DNA from: Cyclaneusma minus
Lineage: Eukaryota; Ascomycota; Leotiomycetes; Marthamycetales; Marthamycetaceae
Assembly (NCBI GenBank): GCA_037179335.1
Contig: JAKZHN010000033.1
Span: forward strand, 186,001-250,000
Length of the DNA: 64,000 nucleotides
Direction of reading: 5' to 3'
Shown piece by piece: positions 40,959-50,287 of this stretch (position 1 is its first letter; each line of letters starts with the position of its first letter). The translations under genes were made by a program, and so were the position numbers. The notes under the pieces are model-generated. The model was not told the DNA's origin. It did no database searches and saw nothing but the letters and a program-made list of their open reading frames with translations.

Positions 40959-41735
40959 ATGTCCTCCGACTCGCCTCAGCGGGCCCAGAAATCTGTACTC
41001 AACCCCTCCACAACCATCTCTTCCACACCCGCCTCCTCCACAACCTTCACGCTCTTCCCCCTCCTCCCCACCGAACTCCGCCTCAAAATATGGCAACTTG
41101 TCCTCTCCACCCACCCCCCGCGCATCCTCGAACTCGAAGTAATCTACAAAACCTGTTTCCGCCCCGCCATCCGCCGCCCCCTCACCTCCTTCTCCTCCCA
41201 CCTCAACCCCTCCACCCCACCCCGCGACACCTTCGCTTCCTGCAACCACCTCCCCGCCCCCGCCTACACATGCCACGAATCCCTTTCCATCGCCCACACC
41301 CTCTATTCCCGATTTTTCGAAACCCCCGCCCACACCCCCTTCGCAGTCCTAAGTTCAGGCTTACCAGTCTACGACGCACGCACATCCGTCGGCGGCTACT
41401 TCCGCCCCTGCGTAGACATTTTGTCGCTCAAAGGCATGGAATATCAAGGTCCTATCAACGAATTTATCTGCGTTGAGGGACTTTGTCATGAGCAGATTGC
41501 AGTCGTTAGGTTCTTAAAACTGAATTGCTGGGTTGAGGAAGGTAGTCTGGAGGGCTTGAAGATGTTTAAGGGACTGGAATTGTTGATGTTTGCGGAGATG
41601 GATGTGGTGGAGGTTATGGTGGGGGCTATGCGGGGGGTTCAGGGTGAGTTGGGGAGGTTGGAGGGGGTGCTGGGGCAGCAGGGGGTGGAGGAGGCCGGAT
41701 GTGAGGTTTGTGGAGGGGGCTGGGGTGGTGGTTAG
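40959..41735 (+). CDS. 2EXR domain protein
   Basis: 258 residues, single exon, start MSSDSPQRAQKSVLNPS in ACAATG context. After a Ser/Thr-rich N-terminus, the 2EXR motif begins at about residue 30: FTLFPLLPTELRLKIWQLVL, then the VIYKTCFRP region. An F-box-like LP-x-E-x-R-x-x-I-W pattern is typical of this family, which is greatly expanded in Leotiomycetes and other moulds and has no established biochemical role. The middle keeps ACHESL-like TCHESLSIAHTLYSRFF and FRPCVDILSL. The C-terminus is Gly/Val-rich (EVCGGGWGGG). Isolated, with 1.5 kb or more of empty DNA on both sides. Confidence 0.82.
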   Translation: MSSDSPQRAQKSVLNPSTTISSTPASSTTFTLFPLLPTELRLKIWQLVLSTHPPRILELEVIYKTCFRPAIRRPLTSFSSHLNPSTPPRDTFASCNHLPAPAYTCHESLSIAHTLYSRFFETPAHTPFAVLSSGLPVYDARTSVGGYFRPCVDILSLKGMEYQGPINEFICVEGLCHEQIAVVRFLKLNCWVEEGSLEGLKMFKGLELLMFAEMDVVEVMVGAMRGVQGELGRLEGVLGQQGVEEAGCEVCGGGWGGG

Positions 41736-43284
41736 TGATTGGATGGGGCTGTGGGATATGTTTTTGTAGTGAGGACTGAGGCTTCATCATTAATCTCTTG
41801 ATTCTTGAAACCACCCCTAATCTTAATGAAAATATATGGGTCTAGGACTGGAAATTTTGCTCTTGCAAAGCCACTTCTCAAAGAGACTAAGCCTGCTGCC
41901 TCCCAAAATTTGACAAGGTCACAGGCGGCCAAAGGGCTTACAGCTATAATCCATGGCAGAACTGTCCTAACCATAGGTACAATAGGAGCGTGCTGTTTGA
42001 GTATTGGTGGTTTGGGAGCGCTCTTGTGCTTTCCTATCGATTCTCAATAGGGACAGCGGTGGAAAGCCAACATTGCAAGACAGAAAAAGACTTAAGACAG
42101 AAGTTCTTACTTGCCTATTTCAGCTAGACACACTTTTGGAACTCGGCGTTGAGGTATAACATGGCATTGAATAACAGTGTACTGGATATGCTTCGCTAGG
42201 GCTTTTCCGCATTCGATTCTACTAGCGATAATTGTTCCTTATGCCGAGTAACACGCCCACGGTTAGTAGGGACATAGAGAGGTCAAAGATAGAGCTCCTC
42301 CTCAGCCCCACTTTCTCTCTTGTATCTATTCCCACCTCCAATCCCAGCCGATGCGGTTAGGTAGGGTCCGGGGTATTCGGGCTATCTGAGAAGGTCTGTC
42401 CAGCAGCAAGTCAGCTATGTACTTGGTACTCCTATCAACATGTGTCATCAGCATAGAGCTCGATTCTGATGCCCATGATGGGTGAGAATGAACAAGGAAA
42501 ACAGAGATCGATCGTTAAGGAAAACTTGGCAAAGAAAAAAAAATCGGCAAAAAAAAACACAAAAAATCTAGCACCCATAGTTGAATTGGGACCCCCTGCT
42601 ATTGATTTCCACCAGACAAACTGAGTGTGGCTTGGAATGCATGGGTTAGATGCCACTTTAAGGACTTACTACATTGAGCCACTGGTCCATTCCAAGTTGC
42701 CCATACTTTTCGCAAATTTGTATATATGTGCTTGGATTCAGGACCTCGTTGCTGCGCAGGTGTCTCAAACACTCGGGTTAAAATGGAAATTGAAAACCTT
42801 TTCAAACAAAGATGCGATAATCTGAAAGAAAGAATGAAATGGAAACCGAAGGTGCCGATTCCCCAAATCAGGCGAAATGATTGTGATGTGAGGGAGTCCT
42901 GGAGGTGCCGCGAATGATCGCCTTTGTGGAAGATGTGCGTGAAGGCCACTGAAGAAGGGCGGTGTTGAGTCTTTTGACTAGTTGCACTGAAACTAAGTAG
43001 TAATCACAGTAAACGTGATGCTGCGTTGGAGGATTATGAACTAACGGTCGAATGGAACACAGTCCCTACCTGCTCAAGAGCGCGAAAGACCTTCCCCCCT
43101 TGTTTTGGTCTCATTGCAAGCCCTGAAAGCGCATATCTTGAACAATAGCTCTTCAGAATTGCAAATGAAGCACCACGCACAAATCATTCAACACCAAGCC
43201 CCTCACATAAAAAAGAACAGCCTGTAATATTTCATATGTAACACCACCCACAAAACCCCTTTACCCGTTTCCCGCTCGCTCCGT
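41736..43284. other. Intergenic region
   Basis: 1.55 kb without a supported gene. A-rich homopolymer runs lie at 42530-42570. Short frames near 42435-42949 on both strands lack motifs. Confidence 0.45.
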
Positions 43285-44030
43285 CTACGCAGTCCACACC
43301 TTCTTAATCGCCTCGGTCAACCCCACATCATTCGTCTCAAACTCATAAAGTCCCACGCCCACCATAACAGTAGCAGCCCTCAGAGCCCACATGAAAGCAA
43401 CACGCGTCTTGGGCAGGCGCTTGCTGGGGATGTAGTCGATGATCATGGATTCGAAACCGATGTGCGAGTGGATGAGCAGGGAGGCGCACAGGATGGCGTC
43501 GGTGGTGGGGTTTAGGGAGCCGGCGGCGAAGGGCGCGATGGTGAGGGGGATGAGACCGGCGGAGATGAGGCGCTCGAAGGTCCAGTGGTAGGAGCCGTGG
43601 GAGGGGTTGGCGGCGGGGACGGGGGCGGCGTCGTTGGCTGGAGGGCGGTTAGTTGTGTTCCTTGTCTATGTCTCTTTCTCGAGTGTATGCTGTCTTGCTC
43701 CATCCAAGGAATGTTTTGGCGTCTTATGGGTAGAATGGCTTACCGGTTCCTTGAATCACCTCTGTTGCATGTGTTAGCCAAGTTCATTGTCATCTTATGC
43801 CACAATGGAAACTCACGAGGGCCTGGTGGCAGAATTGCCTGTCTTGAGGTAGCATGGAAAGCAGCAACTCTAACGGGCGCAGCGACCCTGCTCTTTGCGA
43901 AAGCATTCTGGGGGATGGACTTGGTTATCGCGGGGGATCTCGGGAGAGCAGCTGTCGAGAAGGCGGCTTTTGAAGGGGCTGCGCGGCACACTTGCCGGAG
44001 CATTGCTGTTGGTCTTGCCATTGATGCCAT
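43285..44030 (-). CDS. sdh4: Succinate dehydrogenase membrane anchor subunit (CybS)
   Basis: Exons 44030-43817, 43761-43744 and 43637-43285 (minus strand) give 194 residues; the middle exon is only 18 nt. The start is MASMARPTAMLRQV, an arginine-rich mitochondrial presequence running to about residue 60. Splicing yields ILPPGPQVIQGTANDAAP, then the family block HGSYHWTFERLISAGLIPL, LCASLLIHSHIGFESMIIDY with the conserved haem/quinone-site His and Asp-Tyr, and YIPSKRLPKTRV. The protein anchors complex II in the inner membrane and helps form the ubiquinone site, the target of SDHI fungicides. Three membrane helices are visible in the last exon. Head to head with the mitochondrial processing peptidase gene. 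Confidence 0.9.
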
Positions 44031-44488
44031 TGTGTAGAGTGTTTGCCGAGGAGTGGCGACGTGGAGAAAGGGGAGATATGGTGCTTTGAAGATTGTCGTT
44101 GAGGCGGATGAATCCGAAAGACCTCGGGTATGATCGATGGTGAAGGTCGTGCTTTGGTAATGGACTTGGGCGAAGCTGTGATTGGCTAGAGGAGGGACCC
44201 AATTGGATGTCAACAATTGTAAGGAGTAAAAGGGTTTTATACCGTAAACTTGTTTTGTATACCCAATTAGTGATTAATATTCGGTTACAGAAGATTTCTA
44301 TACATGCTTGTATTTAGTTTGGGTGTTTAACAAAGTGCACCCATAAATACGGCGTCGTCACAGGCCTGAGATCAGTGCTCTAGCGGAACATCTCGGCCAC
44401 CGCGCAAAGTTGAAGCTTTGCAGATTACACCTCAAGACCACCACCTCCCTCCTCGCACCGAATACCCACCCCACCCATCACAACTGCC
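44031..44488. promoter_or_regulatory. Divergent upstream region of sdh4 and MPP-beta
   Basis: 458 bp between the two start codons of nuclear genes for mitochondrial proteins. A/T-rich centre at 44230-44330. No known motif is clear. Confidence 0.55.
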
Positions 44489-46155
44489 ATGGCATCCCGG
44501 CGGTTAGCTCTCAACCTGTCCCAGGCTCTGCGCAGCCGCAACGCCCTGAACAGCATCAGCCCGCTGAAGAGAGGATTTGCGACGCCAGTTGCGAGGTCCA
44601 GCGGCGTGAAGACGGAGAGCACAACCCTGGCCAATGGCTTGACCGTACGAAGCTGCCCGGCGCCGAATTGATGGTCCCTCATACTGATTCTGCTGGCAGA
44701 TTGCGACAGAGCACTCCCCATGGGCTCAGACTTCGACTGTTGGCGTGTGGATTGATGCCGGAAGCAGGGCGGAAACCGACAAGACCAATGGCACAGCACA
44801 CTTCCTCGAGCATCTGGCCTTCAAGGTGCGCCCCTTCCGAACGAATATCCCCTTTTCAAGCTGGTGAAGCTTACACATGGCATGACAGGGTACGAGCAAC
44901 CGAACTCAACACCAATTGGAGCTAGAGATCGAGAACATGGGTGGTCACCTCAACGCCTACACTTCTGTAAGTAGGGCGGAATGAAGGGCTCGAGGCACGA
45001 CACTGATTATTTGTAGCGTGAGAACACTGTTTACTACGCCAAGGCCTTCAATGCCGACGTCCCCGCCACCGTCGACATCCTGTCCGATATCCTCCAGAAC
45101 TCGAAGCTCGAGTCTTCAGCAATTGAGCGCGAGCGTGATGTTATTCTCAGGGAATCCGAGGAGGTTGACAAGCAATTGGAGGAAGTTGTCTTCGACCATC
45201 TCCATGCCACCGCTTTCCAGGGCCAGCCCCTTGGCCGAACCATTCTGGGCCCCGCTGAGAACATCCAGACCATCCAGCGCGACGATCTAGTCAACTACAT
45301 CAAGACCAACTACACCGCCGACCGCATGGTTCTCGTTGGAGCCGGAGGTATCCCCCACTCGCAGCTCGTGGATTTGGCAGAGAAGCACTTCTCCAGCTTG
45401 CCTTCGCAACCCGCCACTTCCGCTCAGATCCAGCTCGCCGAATACCAGAAGCGGAAACCCGATTTCGTCGGTTCCGAGGTCAGAATCCGAGACGACACTA
45501 TCCCAACCGCAAACATTGCTATTGCTGTTGAGGGTGTGAGCTGGAAGGATGACGACTACTTCACTGCTTTGGTTACTCAGGCTATTGTTGGAAACTGGGA
45601 CAAGGCTATGGGTAACGCTCCTCATATGGGCAGCAAGCTCAGTGGATTCGTCCACAGGAACGAGCTGGCAAACAGCTTTATGAGTTTCTCGACCAGCTAC
45701 AGCGACACCGGGTAAGTTTACTACTTACTACTCCTGAATACACTAAACACAAAGCTAACATTCGCAGTCTCTGGGGTATCTACCTCGTCACCGACAAGCT
45801 CACCCGCATCGACGACCTCGTCCACTTCACCCTCCGCGAATGGACCCGCCTCACCCACAGCGTCTCCGCCGCCGAAGTCGAGCGTGCCAAAGCCCAACTC
45901 AAAGCCTCGATACTGCTCTCCCTGGACGGCACCACCGCCGTCGCCGAGGACATCGGACGCCAAATCATCACCACCGGCCGCCGTATGGGCCCCGGCGAGA
46001 TTGAGCGCGTGATCGGTGCCATCACCGAGAAGGACGTCATGGACTTTGCGCAGCGAAAGATCTGGGACCAGGATATTGCAGTCAGTGCGGTTGGCAGCAT
46101 CGAGGGTCTGTTGGACTACCAGCGCATTAGGAACGATATGAGCAGGAACGCATAA
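44489..46155 (+). CDS. mas1: Mitochondrial processing peptidase beta subunit
   Basis: Exons 44489-44644, 44700-44825, 44889-44966, 45017-45711 and 45768-46155 give 480 residues. A presequence (MASRRLALNLSQALRSRN) is followed by LANGLTIATEHSPWAQT, restored by splicing. The inverse zinc motif HFLEH (about residues 87-91) with distal ESEEVDKQLEE marks the catalytic beta subunit of the M16 family, in contrast to the inactive alpha subunit. Further family blocks are GRTILGPAENIQTIQRDDL, MVLVGAGGI, WDKAMGNAPHMGSKLSG and a C-terminal domain with LLSLDGTTAVAEDIGRQ. The enzyme removes presequences of imported matrix proteins. In Neurospora the same protein (PEP) is also core protein 1 of complex III; whether that holds here cannot be told. 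All four introns are 50-63 nt, GT-AG. Confidence 0.95.
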
Positions 46156-46906
46156 AGTGCATAGATTGAGAAAAGAGGAAGAGAGGAGGTGTGTAAAAAC
46201 CTTGGAAGGGGAAAGGGGGTGGATTAGAGAGGATTGGGGAGTGAAAGATGGGGGCTATAGAGCGTATTATGCGAGATTCTTACGGAGGAGTCTCGCTCTT
46301 ACCTTGTTTGTACACATAGTCTCAATCAAAAGATTTCTGAAAGTTGGGTATGTTGGTTGTTGTGACTTGATAACTTGAAGTTGGATGTGCCAGCCACCAA
46401 TACCTGCCTAGGAGACCTGCCTAGGAGGCAGAGGAGAGAGAGAAAAGTGACGAGGAGATTCATGGGCGCCTGCTAGCTAGCGGCCTCGCTCGTATACAAA
46501 TTTGCCGAACCTGTTGGCATGAAAGTACGACTTGGTTTGGTGGTCGGGGCATAAGACCACTGGCTCCCCGGTTAACAGGTTGGTCAACGCGAGTGGTAAT
46601 ACGATTCGTGGCTCGAAAGCGGTGATGGTCTGGAGACCTGATAAGAGGAAGACGCTTGCAGGAGACTCCCGAGGAAGGAACTTGGGGAGAATGTTCAGAA
46701 TCAGGCCTATGCTGGGTGGGCGGGTAGGAGGATAAAACGCCAGGATAACACCTGGGGAAGAAAGCTACCTACCTAGAGAGGGAAACGGTTGGGGAGGCAT
46801 CGAGTCCCTTGGAAGCAAGGCTAGGAGAATACTCCTGGAGAGGGTGCCTGAAGGGGACATCAGGGAAGCTGGAAGAATGCCTGGACCCTGGGTAGAGAGG
46901 GAGGGA

Positions 46907-46998
46907 ATCCGGACGGGGAGTTGTCGATATGCAAGAAAAGTGACCTGGCTTTACGCAGTTGGCCTATCACACGACCTGTTCAAATTCCAAGTCCGGCC
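46907..46998. mobile_element. Inverted-repeat element, copy Z (decayed right arm)
   Basis: The left arm reads TCCGGACGGGGAGTTGTCGA followed by TATGCAAGAAAAGTGACC. The right end is GTCCGGCC, with most of the arm diverged. It is preceded by GGAAGCTGGAAGAAT, also found before copy X at 52874. Confidence 0.6.
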
Positions 46999-47079
46999 GG
47001 GCGCTGAAGGACGCGGTGAGCCCTGGACGGAAGTTCTGGGCAGGACCCCTGGGGCCTGGATAGGAATCCTGCTCGCGTC

Positions 47080-47151
47080 TCTTCCTCGCTACCCACCTCA
47101 TAAACCCCTTCCGCCAATACTCCTTCGCTTCGGCCGAAGCAGCAGTGGCTT
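47080..47151. repeat. Repeat with TTCGGCCGAA core, inverted partner of 53336-53410
   Basis: CTCATAAACC at 47097 and CGCTTCGGCCGAAGC at 47126-47140, followed by CAGTGGC, match the reverse complement of the sequence at about 53336-53410 (CTCATAAACC and CCGCTTCGGCCGAAGC there too). Confidence 0.65.
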
Positions 47152-47447
47152 TACTGGAAAGGCGCCAAACTTTGTTTGGTCACCTCCCTCCTCAGTGATC
47201 CAAAGGGGTTCGAGACCCCGATTGGGCCTGCACCAATTCTGGAATTTCAGAGAAATGCAAAAAGATAACTACCTTAAGCAAACTACCTTAAGCAAGTGGT
47301 TTCTCCTACCTCATCAGGTGCTTAACTGGTCAGGATCCGGTTCTTTTGTGTTTTTTTTTTGTTGATTTTTTAAAAACTTTTTGGCCCTTTTTTAGTCTTC
47401 TAATTTGATTGAGATTCTGGAACAATTGAGGCGTGATATGGATAGAT

Positions 47448-47640
47448 TGGGCCAGTAGGCCAGTCAAAAAGAGCCAGTATTCTTTGTTTATTTTTAAAAT
47501 ATATTAAAAAAAAAACTAGGAAAAAACTTTTGTAAAGGCGCTGGGATTGGGAAAAGAGATCTAGAAAGCTAAAAGAATTCTTAGAAAGGGGGCCTGGAGT
47601 CCGGACGTGAAGCTGTCGACATGCAACGAAAATATTTGAA
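47448..47640. repeat. A/T-enriched copy of the 52.76-52.95 kb repeat (RIP-like)
   Basis: Shares GGGCCAGTAGGCCAGTC, GCCAGTATTC, TTGTAAAGGCGC, GAGATCTAG and GGAGTCCGGA with 52760-52945 in the same order. Between these blocks nearly all differences are C to T or G to A in this copy. It ends in a single element arm (47599-47635), with no right arm found. Confidence 0.65.
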
Positions 47641-47771
47641 GTGATGGAACGCTGGCCAGATTGATTTGGGTGGTGGAAGCGGATACGCGTTAAATGTTAA
47701 TGACCATTCTAGAAAAATGTAGTATGCACGTGTTGGCCGAGAATACTATCCGATGCCGCTTACTATCTACT

Positions 47772-49594
47772 TCACACGCTCAGCCGGCTCCATTCCCCCC
47801 TAGCGCGAATCTTTTTCCCCCAAGCAAAAAAGAGGAAGGGTACGGGTATCATCGCGGAAGCAATGCATGCGAAGATGGTGCTGCCCCAGTCTACCCCCAG
47901 CTTCTGAAACATGGGAAGGACGAAGATGGGGAAGGCACCCGCAAACACCGATCTCAGAAAGGTATTTGCAGCCAACGCGCTGGCGCTGTACCGAGTGAAT
48001 GTGTCAACCAGGTAATTCAGCGCAGATTGGAAAATGGTGGTGAACCCCAAGCCAATCAGTGCCACGCCCACAATGGAAGGCCAAGGGCTGATGTGTTTCG
48101 ACGAGGTCCCTAGGGAGCGTCAGAAATGATGAAACAAATTCTCGGCAGCAGTAAGCTATTCGCGTGAGGGAAGAAGTGGTTACTTGCATCCAAACAGAAA
48201 CATGCCTGCAGCGAAAGCAAATCCACCGAGGATCATAGATGGCAGGCGAGCCTCAGGAACGGATTTGTACCCATTGGCAATGAAACTTTTCCTCCAGTAC
48301 TTATTGTTGTATATATTGACACCGGATCCCACGATAATACCGACCAGTAGGGCGATGAAAGGTAGATTACCGACCACGGGCCCCCAGCCTCGAACCTCTT
48401 GATATGCGACTGTGACACTCTCGAGATTCGCGTAAAGTATGCCTAAAATTGGTTAGAAACGACTGAGCTCAGGTAGCGGAATGTGTTGGTAGAGCGACCA
48501 ACCGTAGACGAATGATGAATAAATAGACATCAATAAGCAAATGGGGGTGCCCAGCATTTGGAAGGGCCGAATCAGATACTTTTGGTACAGCTCCTTTGAG
48601 GTGACATCCAATTCTTCGTGTTTAGCATGTAGAGCCCAGTTACCCCCTTTGAGTCTCAGTCGTTGGGCTTTGTATACCAAGAGCACAGGGGCATAGCTCT
48701 CTCGCAGTACTACCACATCCACAAGGAATTGAGCAACCATGACGATGCCGGTCAGGTACTGTGTCCAGCGCCAGCCCAGGTAGCTGGAAGTGATTGCGCC
48801 CCCCACAAGGGGTGCAAGTGCTGGCCCTACAGCCAGAGTAAGGGCGTAGCAGACCATCTGCAATAAAGTCATATGAGTTAGTGTCATACGGCTATATCTT
48901 GGACATCGGACTGCATACCGCGGTTCCCCTTTGATGAGGTAGCCAAATATCCACCATTACTCCGCCTGTATTGGCGACAGGCGCGCTCCCGAAAAGCCCA
49001 GCAAAGAACCTAGTAATCAAGAGCGTTTGAATGTCTTTGGAAGTGGCTGTCCCGAAAGTGAAGGCAGCAGCAATAAAATAGGGCTATTGAATCGTGAGTA
49101 AGATGGGGAGGAGTAGGCTTAGAACAGAACGGATGACTCGATGAGGGACTCACCACCAGTATGACCCACCGACGGCCGTATACCTCACTCAATGGGGCCC
49201 AGAATAAAGGTCCAAGACCGAAAGCGAAAACCATCAAGCTTGTCCCAAGAGCGGCCACATAGCTGGAGACGCCAAACTCGTCCATGATCTCCTGCGTACC
49301 GGCTGAGAGTACAGCTGATGAAAAGGTAATCCAACATGTTGTCAGGCCGTATAGGAGCGTACTAATGGCCTTCTTGCGGAACGTCCAATTCAGTGGATTG
49401 TATGTGTCGTGTTTCCCGTCGAAGTCAACCAAGACGTCAGGACCGGTCGCTTGTGTCAACAAAGGATGCACGTCTGGCTCTGGTGGCTTGATGTTCTCCG
49501 GTTTCTCACCGGTGTCGAAGGACGTTGCGTTGCTGTCAATTACTTTCTCAGGGTCGCCTTGGCCGGGGCCTTTTGCAGTCTGGTAGGAAGGCAT
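47772..49594 (-). CDS. MFS drug-efflux transporter (DHA1-type)
   Basis: Exons 49594-49154, 49083-48919, 48857-48503, 48442-48188 and 48109-47772 (minus strand) give 517 residues. The N-terminus is long and cytosolic, with DTYNPLNWTFRKKAIST before helix 1. Typical 12-helix drug:H+ antiporter features follow: GTSLMVFAFGLGPLFWAPLSEVYGRR (first two positions vary), FGSAPVANTGGVMVDIW, AVGPALAPLVGGAI (motif C-like) and GWRWTQYLTG. Helices 7-12 include LPFIALLVGIIVGSG and LIGLGFTTIF. The fourth intron needs a GC donor (T|GCAAGT at 48187) to give FLFGWTSSKH; a GT donor three bases on shifts the frame. The third intron has a weak GTTGGT donor. It is likely a plasma-membrane efflux pump of unknown substrate. 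Divergent from a Zn2Cys6 gene, the usual layout of pump plus regulator. Confidence 0.85.
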
Positions 49595-50287
49595 GGTTTC
49601 AATGGTCGCAGATATGCTGTGGTTGAGTTTGATGTAGCCTTGATCTGAGAGTAGATAGGCTAGGTACAATGACAGAACTGCCTTAAGTATGTGAAGAGGT
49701 TTCCGAGCACTAGTGACAGTAGATATCATGGACCTGGCCCATTGACACCAGACGGGATGTCGAAACATCCCGCCCGCTGTTCATCTTCGCACTGGAGCGG
49801 GTAGTAGGAGAACTGGCGTCTCCTCGAGGCACTCGCGGAGCGGACAACTCCGGGAACGACAGACAAAAGCCCATCTCAAGGCCGTTTCCGAGAAAGGCTT
49901 TTGTCACGACACCATATCTAGACACACCTCATGCTTGGATACTTGAGATTGTACAGACAGGCGTCCAGACTGCAGTAGTGCTTTGCGAGACGGATAAGCC
50001 TATCCGAGCCCGTCTGCCCGTGTTGGAGCTGCGGAGTTAGCAGCGGGTAACTTATCCGCCCCGGCCCTCGAATTGGAAGGTGGATCGGCAGAGGTACCTG
50101 GTAAGGCTGCGGCACAGCAGAACCGAACTGACCCCCACACTCGCGGCTTACGTCAGGTTGTGCAACTACATGTCTCTCTGGCGGTTTGCTGCGCGAACTG
50201 CGATTCCCACAGCGTCCCAATCCCATGAACCGAAGGTGAAATAAATAATTAAATTCTTATCCAAGACTCTCCTCAGTTTTCACGACT
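49595..50287. promoter_or_regulatory. Shared upstream region of the transporter and its putative regulator
   Basis: 693 bp between start codons. Zn2Cys6 factors often bind paired CGG/CCG triplets; several CGG/CCG occur here (49735-49870 and 50055-50200), but no single site stands out by eye. Confidence 0.55.

Larger units (their letters stand above)
46156..47771. other. Repeat-rich region left of the efflux locus
   Basis: 1.6 kb without a supported gene. It holds two copies of a dispersed element shared with the 52.7-53.6 kb region (46907-46998 and an arm at 47599-47635), an A/T-rich stretch (47340-47530) and an inverted partner of 53336-53410 around 47080-47151. A frame at 46844-47365 is repeat-derived. 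Confidence 0.6.

Noticed and set aside
47195..47235. tRNA-type B box (GGGGTTCGAGACCCC)
   Set aside because: No A box or cloverleaf at a suitable distance; more simply a short palindrome in repeat DNA.
46844..47365. 173-codon frame in the left repeat region
   Set aside because: It reads through the inverted-repeat element and the TTCGGCCGAA repeat, so it is a composition artefact.
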